Origin: JALUUH01 sp964636675 | GTDB lineage: Bacteria > Pseudomonadota > Gammaproteobacteria > S012-40 | DNA: 61,048 nt | Assembly (NCBI GenBank): GCA_964636675.1 | Contig: CAZWUO010000003.1 | Span: 1 to 61,048 of the forward strand | Reading direction: 5' to 3' | The notes under the pieces: generated by a model | Database searches by the model: none | Told to the model about the DNA's origin: nothing | Seen by the model: the letters and a program-made list of their open reading frames with translations, nothing else | In this document: piece after piece, positions 8,633 through 16,634 of the stretch | How the letters are laid out: each line of letters opens with the position of its first letter | Position numbering within the stretch: the stretch's first letter is position 1 | Translations under genes and position numbers: made by a program

Positions 8633-11266
8633 TTAATTCACGTGTTGTGGATTCAGCGATTCATACAACGATTTGTAATACCTCGATTGCGTCAAATTAC
8701 CCTCTGTCTCAGCTATTTTCCCTAAGTCTTTTATCGCCAAATAATGATCTGGCCTAATTTTTAGGATCTCTAAAAGTGCATTCTTCGGAGAAAGGCCTTG
8801 CTCCTGCGCTTGACTTTTAGACGCATACATCTGGTCAGCAATACCAAACCCCAGCCAACGATCTTGATTATTTAGCATATAACCCTCGCGTAGCTTCTGA
8901 AACCCCTTATTAAACTCACCACGCAATGAATCAACCATGCCTCCTCCCCATAAATTTGTAGCCTTGAATGCGCTGACAAACTGCGCTAAGCCTTCTCCAG
9001 GAATAGCAAGCTCTCGCGCAATGTCTTGCTCTGCAGAACGCATCGAAAGAACATATAGAAACGTCGTCAAAATGTTAAATTTGCCATCATATTTCGATTG
9101 CGGAATTAGAAATTCAAGTTTAGGAGACCACTCTGACTGTACAAGAACGCCCTCATCTTCTATCTCTCCGATATAACGCCCTAGCCACGTCCAAATCCCC
9201 TCGCCACCCGTTTTGTCCATAATGGCTGAGTCATTGTTTGCAATCTGATGCGCTCTCATTGATGCATAAAAGGACATTTTAGCATTAGAACCCACTAGCG
9301 CGAGCCTAAACCCATCTAAAAACATAGCAGAGTGGGGGAATACACTTCTAAACGTACTCAAGACAATCTTCAACGACTCGACATCGTACTGATTCAGCGC
9401 CACCCATTGTACAAACAAACCCTCGCTACGCAGAATTCCTTTAATCCGTGCAAAATGTTCTACGGACAATAGTGCGCCCCTGCCAACCAAATCAGGATGA
9501 AACAAATCACCAATCACTACGTCGAATTTATCCTGAGTTAGCTTCGTATATCTTCTCGCATCGTCTTTAATGATTCTGATTTTTTCAGTCACATCAAGAT
9601 TAACTGAGGAAAAATAAGTCCCTGCCGCCGCGATTGCTCCAGCAGACAATTCCACCGCCGTTACACTAACTCCAGGAAAAGCCAGCGCACCCGACGCCGT
9701 TATGCCGGTTCCCAGGCCCAAAAACAAGACTTCTTTGGGCTCCCTGTGCAACAGAAGCGCAAGCCGGGCTTGATTTTTTTGCACAGTCACAGCCGTCGGC
9801 TCGGACGAAGCATCCATCCTTTGCAAATCAGAAAGCAAAAGCCGCTCACCTGAAGGCTTGTCTACGACACTGGTTAGTGAGACCGCATCTTCGTAATAAA
9901 AAATATCTTTAGCGTTAGCATATGCCTGAGGAAGCAGGCTGGAAACCGGCGGAAATCCCAGTATAAATAATCCCAGCAACAACACTGTCATGGAGGACAA
10001 CTGATACCATTTAGCCGAAACCCAGGTAAAACTTGAGAATATAACCACGAGTACAGCGATATATATAATGGCCACTGAACCAAATACAGGTAACAAAATA
10101 AATGTTGCAATCAATGCACCCAAGGCACCGCCAATCGAGTTTGCTCCGTAAAGCAAAACAGCGTCTTCTGAGCTACCTGATATATGCCGAATTAATACGG
10201 GAAACCATATTCCAAACAAGAAAGTAACCGGAAAAAATATTACCAACAGAATAAAAAATTGACTTAATATTGCCTCATTAAAACTTTGGAAATTCGCTGT
10301 CTCAGCCCAAGCAGAGACCAATGGAAGCAATAAGATGGAAAGCAAACCAAAAAATGCGATTAACAAAGGAATGACGGCCAATACCGCTTGCTTCTGAAAA
10401 AACCTATGCATAAACGCACCTACCCCAATACCCATAAGAAAAATGGCAAGAAGCATTGCTAATATATATTCAGTCCTTAATAACACCATTCCATAAAGCC
10501 GAACCCATGAAATCTGCAGCATCAAAGCCGCCAAACCTATAAATGCATACGCAATTAGGGAACTCTTTTTCACTGAGCTTGTTTCTTGATTTCTGCTCAC
10601 GGTATTTTCAGCTTGCGAACGCCCAACAAAAAAAGACAATACAAAGCATAACGCAGCAATAAGTAATCCTAATATGGCAATTAGGCGCGTGGAAACGATC
10701 CATCCAAAAACGGGCAATAGGTATATTGGAGTAATTGAACCAAGCACACCACCCAGGGTATTAATCCCATAAATTTGGCCAACCGAAATATTGAACGGCT
10801 TTAATACCTCGAGCAGCAACGCAAACGTTGAACCCATGGCAACTGCTGGAATAAATAGCAGAACAAAACAAATAAAAGATTCTAATAAGAAGAACGAACC
10901 CCAACTATTTTGCGCTGTATTTAAATAAACAAAATTTTCAATTTCTGGGATAAACTTGGGAAGTAGAAACGCAAAAATGGCGATGAAAGCCTCGAGTAAA
11001 GCAAACATTAGCAGCGGCGAAATTTTACGCCTTACTAAATATACACCCAAAAAGCCCCCGACCCCTAGGCCCGCCATAAACGCGGCTACCGTAATTGCTA
11101 CACCAAATATGTTTACCCCAAAAATAAGGGATAACATACGAACCCACAATATTTCGTATGCCAAAGAAGTAAAACCGGTAAAAAAATAAGCCGCCGCAAT
11201 TAGAAGCGCTGTAAATGCGAAAGGGGATTTACCTGAAACTTGCTCTCTGATTAGGCTTTCAGGCAT
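8633..11266 (-). CDS. Polytopic membrane protein fused to spermidine-synthase-like domain
   Basis: 877-aa fusion. Residues 1 to about 460 are transporter-like, with a dozen or more TM helices in two similar halves (the MAGLGVGGFLG and MGIGVGAFM segments look repeated). Then comes a spermidine-synthase-type Rossmann domain with VLFLGLGTGITASGAL, VTAVELSAGAI and FDVVIGDLFHP, and a C-terminal extension of about 150 aa without a recognised domain. Such fusions are known but their substrate is generally unassigned. No speD gene is nearby, so aminopropyl transfer to putrescine is doubtful. It lies 7 bp after the gene at 11274 and ends the long minus-strand respiratory string. Confidence 0.75.
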   Translation of the reverse strand: MPESLIREQVSGKSPFAFTALLIAAAYFFTGFTSLAYEILWVRMLSLIFGVNIFGVAITVAAFMAGLGVGGFLGVYLVRRKISPLLMFALLEAFIAIFAFLLPKFIPEIENFVYLNTAQNSWGSFFLLESFICFVLLFIPAVAMGSTFALLLEVLKPFNISVGQIYGINTLGGVLGSITPIYLLPVFGWIVSTRLIAILGLLIAALCFVLSFFVGRSQAENTVSRNQETSSVKKSSLIAYAFIGLAALMLQISWVRLYGMVLLRTEYILAMLLAIFLMGIGVGAFMHRFFQKQAVLAVIPLLIAFFGLLSILLLPLVSAWAETANFQSFNEAILSQFFILLVIFFPVTFLFGIWFPVLIRHISGSSEDAVLLYGANSIGGALGALIATFILLPVFGSVAIIYIAVLVVIFSSFTWVSAKWYQLSSMTVLLLGLFILGFPPVSSLLPQAYANAKDIFYYEDAVSLTSVVDKPSGERLLLSDLQRMDASSEPTAVTVQKNQARLALLLHREPKEVLFLGLGTGITASGALAFPGVSVTAVELSAGAIAAAGTYFSSVNLDVTEKIRIIKDDARRYTKLTQDKFDVVIGDLFHPDLVGRGALLSVEHFARIKGILRSEGLFVQWVALNQYDVESLKIVLSTFRSVFPHSAMFLDGFRLALVGSNAKMSFYASMRAHQIANNDSAIMDKTGGEGIWTWLGRYIGEIEDEGVLVQSEWSPKLEFLIPQSKYDGKFNILTTFLYVLSMRSAEQDIARELAIPGEGLAQFVSAFKATNLWGGGMVDSLRGEFNKGFQKLREGYMLNNQDRWLGFGIADQMYASKSQAQEQGLSPKNALLEILKIRPDHYLAIKDLGKIAETEGNLTQSRYYKSLYESLNPQHVN

Positions 11267-11273
11267 TTAACAG

Positions 11274-11621
11274 TCAATAGGGATAAAACCAAACTACAGC
11301 AGTTACCGCATGAGCAACCGTTAAAAATACAGATATGCCCGCAAATATCATATGCGGCACAAAAACATTTTTCCCATAAATCCCCAATGCCAAACCAAAT
11401 GCTGAAGTAGCAAAAATTGAAATCAACAAAATAATACCCATTATAAACAGTATTTCATGCCTACCCTGGTCAAGATCACTAAGCTCCTGCAAGTTGATTT
11501 CTGCACTTTTAAATGGAGCCATAACAGCGGCGCCGCTTGATTCCTCTGCGACAGCACTCAAAGGAAAGGCAAGCAACAGCAGTAAAAGCCCTATAAAAGG
11601 GACCTTAGAAAATTTTAGCAT
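11274..11621 (-). CDS. Small membrane protein of respiratory cluster (115 aa)
   Basis: Has a cleavable-looking N-terminal signal (hydrophobic stretch to about residue 25, SAVAEE), a short periplasmic part, then two TM helices (about 56-78 and 86-112) ending WFYPY. The second helix carries several His residues (FVPHMIFA, VAHAV) that could bind heme or metal; this is speculative. Family not recognised. It lies between a 76-aa membrane protein and the fused spermidine-synthase-like gene with short gaps, so is co-transcribed with them. Confidence 0.6.
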   Translation of the reverse strand: MLKFSKVPFIGLLLLLLAFPLSAVAEESSGAAVMAPFKSAEINLQELSDLDQGRHEILFIMGIILLISIFATSAFGLALGIYGKNVFVPHMIFAGISVFLTVAHAVTAVVWFYPY

Positions 11622-11633
11622 TTTGAAAACCTA

Positions 11634-11864
11634 TTATTTTACGTTTTTAGGAGACTTGTCTTTCTTAAATGCGAAATGCCAATATAAAAGCGCCATCAAA
11701 ATTGCAGGCGCCAAAACCATAGGCAAAAGAAAAATAAAGATTGCCCAAGGTGTTTCTATCGTTACATGTAACCAACGATAGCTATCTGTCGCATCAGCAA
11801 AAGAAGAAGTAGAGAATAGCAGTCCAAAAATTGCAGAATATATTATTAACAAATATTTGCTCAT
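11634..11864 (-). CDS. Small membrane protein of respiratory cluster (76 aa)
   Basis: Signal-like N-terminus ending SSFADA, short loop with YRWLHVTIETPWA, then one TM helix (about residues 40-63) and a basic tail KKDKSPKNVK. No family is recognised. The gaps to the SUMF1 gene upstream and the 115-aa gene downstream are 15 and 12 bp, so one operon. Its size and topology would suit a small oxidase subunit (inference). Confidence 0.6.
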   Translation of the reverse strand: MSKYLLIIYSAIFGLLFSTSSFADATDSYRWLHVTIETPWAIFIFLLPMVLAPAILMALLYWHFAFKKDKSPKNVK

Positions 11865-11879
11865 AATTACACCAATTTA

Positions 11880-12950
11880 TTATTGATCAACATCTTTTAC
11901 AGTGCGAAAGCCGTAAAAATCAGATGCAAAGTTAGGCCAAGAAAAATTTCGATGATAAGAAGATGTCGAAAATGGATCCCCCTTCCAAGACCCGCCTCTC
12001 ATTACTTTATATCTTTCTTCGGTCTCAAGAAAATCTAGCATTTTTAAGTTTCGTTCTTTCGAGTCTTTTGGGATAACTGGCACTTTGGCTTTAAAAAGTG
12101 AACCTGAGGCCTTGCTTCCCGTGTATGGAAAAAAGTCATCCGTAACCCACTCACTCACATTCCCTGCCATGTCCATCACACCATATGGGCTAGCTCCCTG
12201 AGGGTATGTTGTCACATCTGTCGTAGATCCTACGTGATAGTACGTGTTTAAAAGCTTGGGATCCATACGATTTCCCCAAGGCCAGCGCCTAGAATCATCT
12301 CCTCTCGCGGCTTTTTCCCATTCGGCTTCTAGAGGCAATCTCTTTCCGGCCCATTTTGCATAAGCTCTCGCATCAAACCAAGAAACTAAAACAACAGGAT
12401 GCATTTCCACCCCAAGAGGTATTTTGCCTGATTCCCAATGCAATGGGGGACGATAGTCCGTCGCAGCAACAAATCGAGCGTATTGCGCATTGGTAACCGG
12501 ATATTTATCGATTTCGTAAGCCGTTAACATTACTGGATGTGCTGGTTTATTCTGAGAATCTGCTTTAACATTATCGGTACCCAACATAAACTCACCAGCA
12601 GGAATTAAAATTTGAGTATCAATTTCTTTCCACGTAACGGCATCTAATAGCGCTTCAGCCTCCTCAACCGTATAAGTTATTTTTGCTATCCGCCGATGTT
12701 CTTGCGCTTCGTTCCGATACAAGTCCTCGCCCGCTGCTCGCAGATGGTCGTTAATTTCTGACAGATCATATGCTGCAAGATCCCGCATCTGCGTCATCCT
12801 GTTTAAACCTAGCTCTAATACATGAATAGTCCCCAATACAAGCGCTATTACAATACAAGACACAAAAGTAGCACCGAGAATTTTTTTTCTAAACAATATT
12901 TGCTCTGCAGAAACCTTTTCTTTTTTAAACGCAGGAACTTGCATTAACAT
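11880..12950 (-). CDS. Membrane-anchored SUMF1/FGE-like domain protein
   Basis: 356 aa: one N-terminal TM helix (about 27-48), a short helical linker, then a formylglycine-generating-enzyme fold from about residue 110 to the end. Signature segments are PAGEFMLGT, YEIDKYPVTNAQYARF, PVVLVSWFDARAYAKWAGKRLPLEAEWE, WPWGN, MDMAGNVSEWV and RGGSW. No sulfatase lies nearby, and I do not see the paired catalytic cysteines of true FGE in the C-terminal segment. It is therefore more likely a binding or assembly domain, as in NirV-type proteins beside respiratory genes (family knowledge; assignment inferred). It lies within the oxidase cluster, 3 bp after the previous gene. Confidence 0.75.
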   Translation of the reverse strand: MLMQVPAFKKEKVSAEQILFRKKILGATFVSCIVIALVLGTIHVLELGLNRMTQMRDLAAYDLSEINDHLRAAGEDLYRNEAQEHRRIAKITYTVEEAEALLDAVTWKEIDTQILIPAGEFMLGTDNVKADSQNKPAHPVMLTAYEIDKYPVTNAQYARFVAATDYRPPLHWESGKIPLGVEMHPVVLVSWFDARAYAKWAGKRLPLEAEWEKAARGDDSRRWPWGNRMDPKLLNTYYHVGSTTDVTTYPQGASPYGVMDMAGNVSEWVTDDFFPYTGSKASGSLFKAKVPVIPKDSKERNLKMLDFLETEERYKVMRGGSWKGDPFSTSSYHRNFSWPNFASDFYGFRTVKDVDQ

Positions 12951-12953
12951 ACC

Positions 12954-13481
12954 TCATAAACTTTCTTTGCGAACATCTGTTTTTGGCGCAACCTCTTTGT
13001 CTGCAGCGTCAACTTGATACCGTATGTGAATATCTGACTTTGCACTGCGCCCGTATGTTTTTTTAATAACATATTCGCCGACGATGCCGCCACCCGCACA
13101 TGCTTCAACACATACAATCACCACCAAAATCCAATAACCAATGGGAAGAACTGACACACCTTCAGTTAAAAAACGCATGTCATAAGACGCGATATACTCG
13201 GGGATTAAAATAATTAACGGTGAAAAATTAGCCAACATTTTCCCGCCCAGCCCATAAATTGCAGACACCACCATTCCCGCCACAAAGGGAACAACAATAA
13301 TGGTAACTATCCACATTGGCCTGAACGTATGCAATAAACCAAAATAGAGTTCCAGATCAACACCGGTTAAGGCTTTTCCCACATAAAATACCAGCGCACC
13401 AGCAAACACTGCAACCAATGCCCACACTACATCGATCAATTTAATCTTACTGGATAATTTCAGCATCATCAGTGTAATCAT
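12954..13481 (-). CDS. Four-TM membrane protein of respiratory cluster
   Basis: About 175 aa with four hydrophobic helices (roughly 17-38, 57-80, 87-105, 117-138) and a charged cytoplasmic tail from about residue 145. Not recognised as a known family. The start overlaps the upstream cytochrome gene by 35 bp if the ATG at 13481 is used; ATGs at 13469 and 13466 reduce the overlap and are better spaced from GGGGA. Position between a cytochrome c and the SUMF1 protein suggests a membrane subunit or assembly factor. Confidence 0.6.
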   Translation of the reverse strand: MITLMMLKLSSKIKLIDVVWALVAVFAGALVFYVGKALTGVDLELYFGLLHTFRPMWIVTIIVVPFVAGMVVSAIYGLGGKMLANFSPLIILIPEYIASYDMRFLTEGVSVLPIGYWILVVIVCVEACAGGGIVGEYVIKKTYGRSAKSDIHIRYQVDAADKEVAPKTDVRKESL

Positions 13482-13953
13482 TCCCCGTTAATTTTTCATA
13501 ACGCTTCTTCTTAGCATCGGGTAAATACCAATCTTTGACTTTTAACGTAGCAAGATACCTCGCAATGGTTTTACGCTCATCATCACTTAAATGCGCATAG
13601 GAAGGCATTCTATATTGAGGCTTTAATCTTGTTGCTAACACATCTTGTGGCGTCTCTTGAGAAAGATAGTTAAATAGCCATGGCTCGTCTCTAAACTCTC
13701 CAACCCCATCGAGAGGTGGAGCGGGAACCGCTTTGTCTAAATCTCTAATTCCCCACAGAAAATGGCACTCTCTACAATTATAAACGCGAATAATCTCTCC
13801 GGCTTTTGCAGTCAATTCGGGACTAGCATCGGAAATAAATGGAATATCCATCTCCACTTCATTCACTTCTTCAGCGTTTTTAAACTTTAACACTGCAACG
13901 ATCACCACGCTTATAACCATCGCTACAGCAATGCCTTTCTCACCGGCCCTCAT
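13447..13953 (-). CDS. Membrane-anchored monoheme cytochrome c
   Basis: 168 aa: N-terminal TM anchor (about 8-22), then a periplasmic class I-like cytochrome domain with heme site CRECH near residue 60. PAPPLDGVG follows, with LKPQYRMPSY supplying a likely Met ligand and the C-terminal helix DDERKTIARYLATLK. It overlaps the CcoS-like gene upstream by 4 bp and the four-TM gene downstream by 35 bp. By context it is an electron-entry subunit, taking the place a CcoP would hold (inference). Confidence 0.75.
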   Translation of the reverse strand: MRAGEKGIAVAMVISVVIVAVLKFKNAEEVNEVEMDIPFISDASPELTAKAGEIIRVYNCRECHFLWGIRDLDKAVPAPPLDGVGEFRDEPWLFNYLSQETPQDVLATRLKPQYRMPSYAHLSDDERKTIARYLATLKVKDWYLPDAKKKRYEKLTGNDYTDDAEIIQ

Positions 13954-14231
13954 TTCTTCTTCCGTGCTTTAGCCTCAACTTTTTCTCGAAGAACATCTCT
14001 GCGTTTTTGCTCTTGTTCTTTTTGAATTTTTAGCATGTATTCGTACTCTTCTGGATCCATTTTGTCTTTGTCTTTTTCATCAAAGACAACATATTTAATA
14101 TCCTCGTCAAATTGTTCATTTTTTGCCGCCCAGCGTAACGCTACACCTGCACCTATTAATATAAATGCGGCGACGACTAACCACAGATAGATCGTCCATC
14201 CATCAGGTAGATTTTGAAAAAATTCAGCCAT
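13950..14231 (-). CDS. CcoS-like oxidase maturation protein
   Basis: 93 aa with one N-terminal TM helix (about 13-31), then RWAAKNEQFDEDIKYVVFDE and a highly charged helical tail. CcoS (FixS) proteins have the same plan, one TM followed by FxWAVxSGQFDDLxxPAxxILFDD, and are needed to insert cofactors into cbb3 oxidases (family knowledge). This copy is longer than usual because of the charged tail. The RBS is AGAGGAAG. It overlaps the downstream cytochrome by 4 bp. The match is by eye. Confidence 0.6.
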   Translation of the reverse strand: MAEFFQNLPDGWTIYLWLVVAAFILIGAGVALRWAAKNEQFDEDIKYVVFDEKDKDKMDPEEYEYMLKIQKEQEQKRRDVLREKVEAKARKKK

Positions 14232-14242
14232 ACATACTTCCT

Positions 14243-14584
14243 CTAAATCAAGTAGCCTTCAATTAGTTGCACATAGCCCATGATAACAGCTAGGAACAAT
14301 CCTATGATTATTGCACCAAACATAATTTTTTCACCGGTTTTTAACTTTTTATCATTACCCTTTGGCATATAAAGATAAATTATAAACCCAAAAACGATTA
14401 AAGAAAGAATTAGAAAGAAAAATATATAATTACTAAAAACCTGCGATCGCAAGCCTTCGATACTCATGTCAACACCAAACACAAGATTGTTATCGGATGT
14501 ACTTTCCGCAACAAACATTGGTAACCAATCAAACACTTGAGCCTGGTTAATGATGGAGAAAAATAGGCTTACAAATACTTCCAT
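14243..14584 (-). CDS. Two-TM membrane protein of respiratory cluster (113 aa)
   Basis: Two clear TM helices (about 51-70 and 85-108) separated by the basic loop MPKGNDKKLKTGEK, with a hydrophobic but less regular N-terminus. Strong RBS (AAAGGTGG). It is the first gene after the internal terminator at 14681-14713, so it may head its own transcript. No family recognised. It lies 11 bp before the CcoS-like gene. Confidence 0.6.
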   Translation of the reverse strand: MEVFVSLFFSIINQAQVFDWLPMFVAESTSDNNLVFGVDMSIEGLRSQVFSNYIFFFLILSLIVFGFIIYLYMPKGNDKKLKTGEKIMFGAIIIGLFLAVIMGYVQLIEGYLI

Positions 14585-14680
14585 CGAACCACCTTTAACA
14601 CCTTAATTATAAATATCAAAATTTAAGTGAAGCTTAGACTAACTAAGTTACTGTTAGTTTCCTGTAATTGTTTTAATAAA

Positions 14681-14713
14681 AGAAAAGCCGCTCCGAAATG
14701 GGAGCGGCTTTAT
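14681..14713 (-). terminator. Rho-independent terminator within the oxidase cluster
   Basis: GCCGCTCC and GGAGCGGC form an 8-bp perfect stem around a 6-nt loop, followed on the minus strand by CTTTTC and further T-rich sequence. It lies 32 bp past the 48-aa gene and splits the structural part (ccoN/ccoO-like) from the accessory part. Confidence 0.8.
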
Positions 14714-14744
14714 CTCTTACTAAAACGAAACTAGTATCTAATTA

Positions 14745-14891
14745 TTAATTAAATACATCATCGTCAGTGTCTTCTTCAGAATGGCGTTTCCAATGAGCAT
14801 CCACAAGGAATATTCCATACAAAGCAGGACAAACTATAGCAAACACTATCATACCAGCGAAAACACCTGGCGAATAATCGTAATCTATCAT
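14745..14891 (-). CDS. 48-aa single-TM microprotein (CcoQ-like in size and place)
   Basis: Encodes a short N-terminus MIDYDYSPG, one TM helix (about 10-30), and an acidic tail with WKRHSEEDTDDDVF. It follows the ccoN-like, ccoO-like and 213-aa genes and is followed by a terminator, a place where cbb3 operons carry ccoQ. CcoQ itself is a one-TM protein of about 50-60 aa, so this is a plausible functional equivalent, but sequence similarity is too low to name it. Confidence 0.65.
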   Translation of the reverse strand: MIDYDYSPGVFAGMIVFAIVCPALYGIFLVDAHWKRHSEEDTDDDVFN

Positions 14892-14903
14892 TTAAATGAC
14901 TCC

Positions 14904-15545
14904 TTATATTCTACCGATATCGGGTTTTCTGCTGTAATGAGGCAATTGCTTAATAACGATAACCATTGTGATTGTAAAATAGAGCACATAGAAAACGTCA
15001 ATTGTATAGCCTTTATCCCACCATGGCTGCAAACGTTCACGGACTTGCTTGCCATTAATTTCAACATATTCACCTTCAAAGTTAGCAAGGACAATTTTGT
15101 CACCGATAACAGAATACCAACTCAACGGATACAAACCGCCGTTTTGAACTTCACGAATACCAGGTGCAATATTCAAAAGATCATCCCATGAAAGAGGATG
15201 TCTTTCTAACGAACCCTGTCTACGACCGTCAGCCTTATTATAAGCCAGGTTATAGAGATACTCGATTTTCTTCTCGGGATCTGCAATTTTCTGAACCTCG
15301 GGCGAATTCATATTCGCAACAAAGTCAGTATAGTCCTCAGCTGTAGGCCGCTGCCCCCAAATAGGCATCGTTATCATGAAAGCTGTTAGAATAACCAACG
15401 CCATAATTAATACCATCGGCATCGGAAGACGATTATTGCCTTCGCTCAAACCACCATGCTTTTCATTTTCCCAAGCCTCTATTATTTCCTTCTGTTCTTT
15501 ATCGTCAGAAAGACAATATAGCGGCTGATCAAATTTCCAACCCAT
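14904..15545 (-). CDS. Heme-free CcoP-like oxidase subunit (213 aa)
   Basis: Two TM helices (about 43-64 and 185-205) flank a periplasmic domain of about 120 residues without any CxxCH. The first TM region, NNRLPMPMVLIMALV to MPIWGQRP, resembles the N-terminal module of CcoP and the 138-aa protein at 6499-6915. The domain between (SWYSVIGDKIVLANFEGEY) is not recognised. Strong RBS GGGGGAATTAATT. It lies 14 bp after the CcoO-like gene, so it is very likely a structural subunit of this oxidase (inference). Confidence 0.65.
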   Translation of the reverse strand: MGWKFDQPLYCLSDDKEQKEIIEAWENEKHGGLSEGNNRLPMPMVLIMALVILTAFMITMPIWGQRPTAEDYTDFVANMNSPEVQKIADPEKKIEYLYNLAYNKADGRRQGSLERHPLSWDDLLNIAPGIREVQNGGLYPLSWYSVIGDKIVLANFEGEYVEINGKQVRERLQPWWDKGYTIDVFYVLYFTITMVIVIKQLPHYSRKPDIGRI

Positions 15546-15559
15546 AATTAATTCCCCCG

Positions 15560-16540
15560 TTATCTCAAGCTCGTCATGATCCAGTCAACCAAAGCACGAA
15601 CCTGAGAATCAGGTGCAGGCTCTGGAACCTCTGGTGGATATATTGAGCCACCTTTTAAGTACGTCATATATTCAGCGCGCCATTTAGAATAATCAATTGA
15701 TGCACCGCTTGCATCTCGAGCATCAGAAGGACCTTTACCTATTGGCGCCCAAAGATAATCAAATCGAGGCATAATTGAATTCGGCTGAACTAACCGAGGA
15801 TTGAAAAAATGCATATACATCCATTCTCGCGATGAATTGCGTGAAGCTACGTGCAAAATATCCGGTGCTTTACGATCCGAACCAAATGCTGTAGGCATTT
15901 CACCATTAAAATCACCTAGATATGGCGGCGTACCAAAATACTGCCAATCTTGGGTTTCTTCTGGTAACAATGTATGACACCACCAGCAACCCTCTGTGAT
16001 ATATATAGTCTTGCCTGCCCCAACAAATCGCTTAGCATCATCACCGACAGAACTTAGGACTTTATCAACCGTCCAACCACGTACCGCCGTTGAGTTTTCG
16101 ACATAATCCAGCTCTTCGCCGTTGAATTCACCTTTAACAATAGTGAATACTATGCCGTCTCCCGGTTTAGCATCGTTAATTTTGCCAACATTGACGCTTA
16201 ACTCTTCCACCCCCAAACCAAGCTGATCAGTATGGTTTACGCCAGGTGAAAATGGAGTGCCTGGCTTATATACATAAGCTCGTATAGGTGGATCAATCGC
16301 TGCACCTGTCGCAGGATCTTTATCCAAAATTACCGTCACAGGCTTGCCATCACCACGAACTAAAGGGTCTTCGTAACTAAACCCTATAAGGCGACCAGCA
16401 GAAAGCTGTTTGTCCAAACCAACCCAAGTAGAAACACCAGACCGGAAGTCAAAACTTGGGAAGAACAGTGTAATACTCATTGAAAAGCCCATCATCAAAC
16501 CGATGCCGGCTGTACCAAATTTATGTTGTCTAAAACCCAC
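15560..16540 (-). CDS. CcoO-like membrane cytochrome c subunit with long insertion
   Basis: Subunit II-type monoheme cytochrome of a cbb3-like terminal reductase. 326 aa: N-terminal anchor (about 10-28), heme site CWWCH at residues 185-189, and the CcoO pattern GAGKTIYITEGCWWCH then SREWMYMHFFNPRLVQP and NSIMPRF, the Met being the likely sixth ligand. In ordinary CcoO the anchor and heme site are roughly 50-60 residues apart. Here about 155 residues intervene, giving an extra domain (about 45-165). The start is GTG with RBS GGGAGGAG. It directly follows the CcoN-like gene. Confidence 0.8.
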   Translation of the reverse strand: MGFRQHKFGTAGIGLMMGFSMSITLFFPSFDFRSGVSTWVGLDKQLSAGRLIGFSYEDPLVRGDGKPVTVILDKDPATGAAIDPPIRAYVYKPGTPFSPGVNHTDQLGLGVEELSVNVGKINDAKPGDGIVFTIVKGEFNGEELDYVENSTAVRGWTVDKVLSSVGDDAKRFVGAGKTIYITEGCWWCHTLLPEETQDWQYFGTPPYLGDFNGEMPTAFGSDRKAPDILHVASRNSSREWMYMHFFNPRLVQPNSIMPRFDYLWAPIGKGPSDARDASGASIDYSKWRAEYMTYLKGGSIYPPEVPEPAPDSQVRALVDWIMTSLR

Positions 16541-16634
16541 TTGTCACTCCTCCCTAGAAGCAATTGTTAATCCCGAGGGAAAACCAGAATCTCTTTCCCC
16601 CGGAATTTCAAATGCTGCTATTTCATATTTACGA

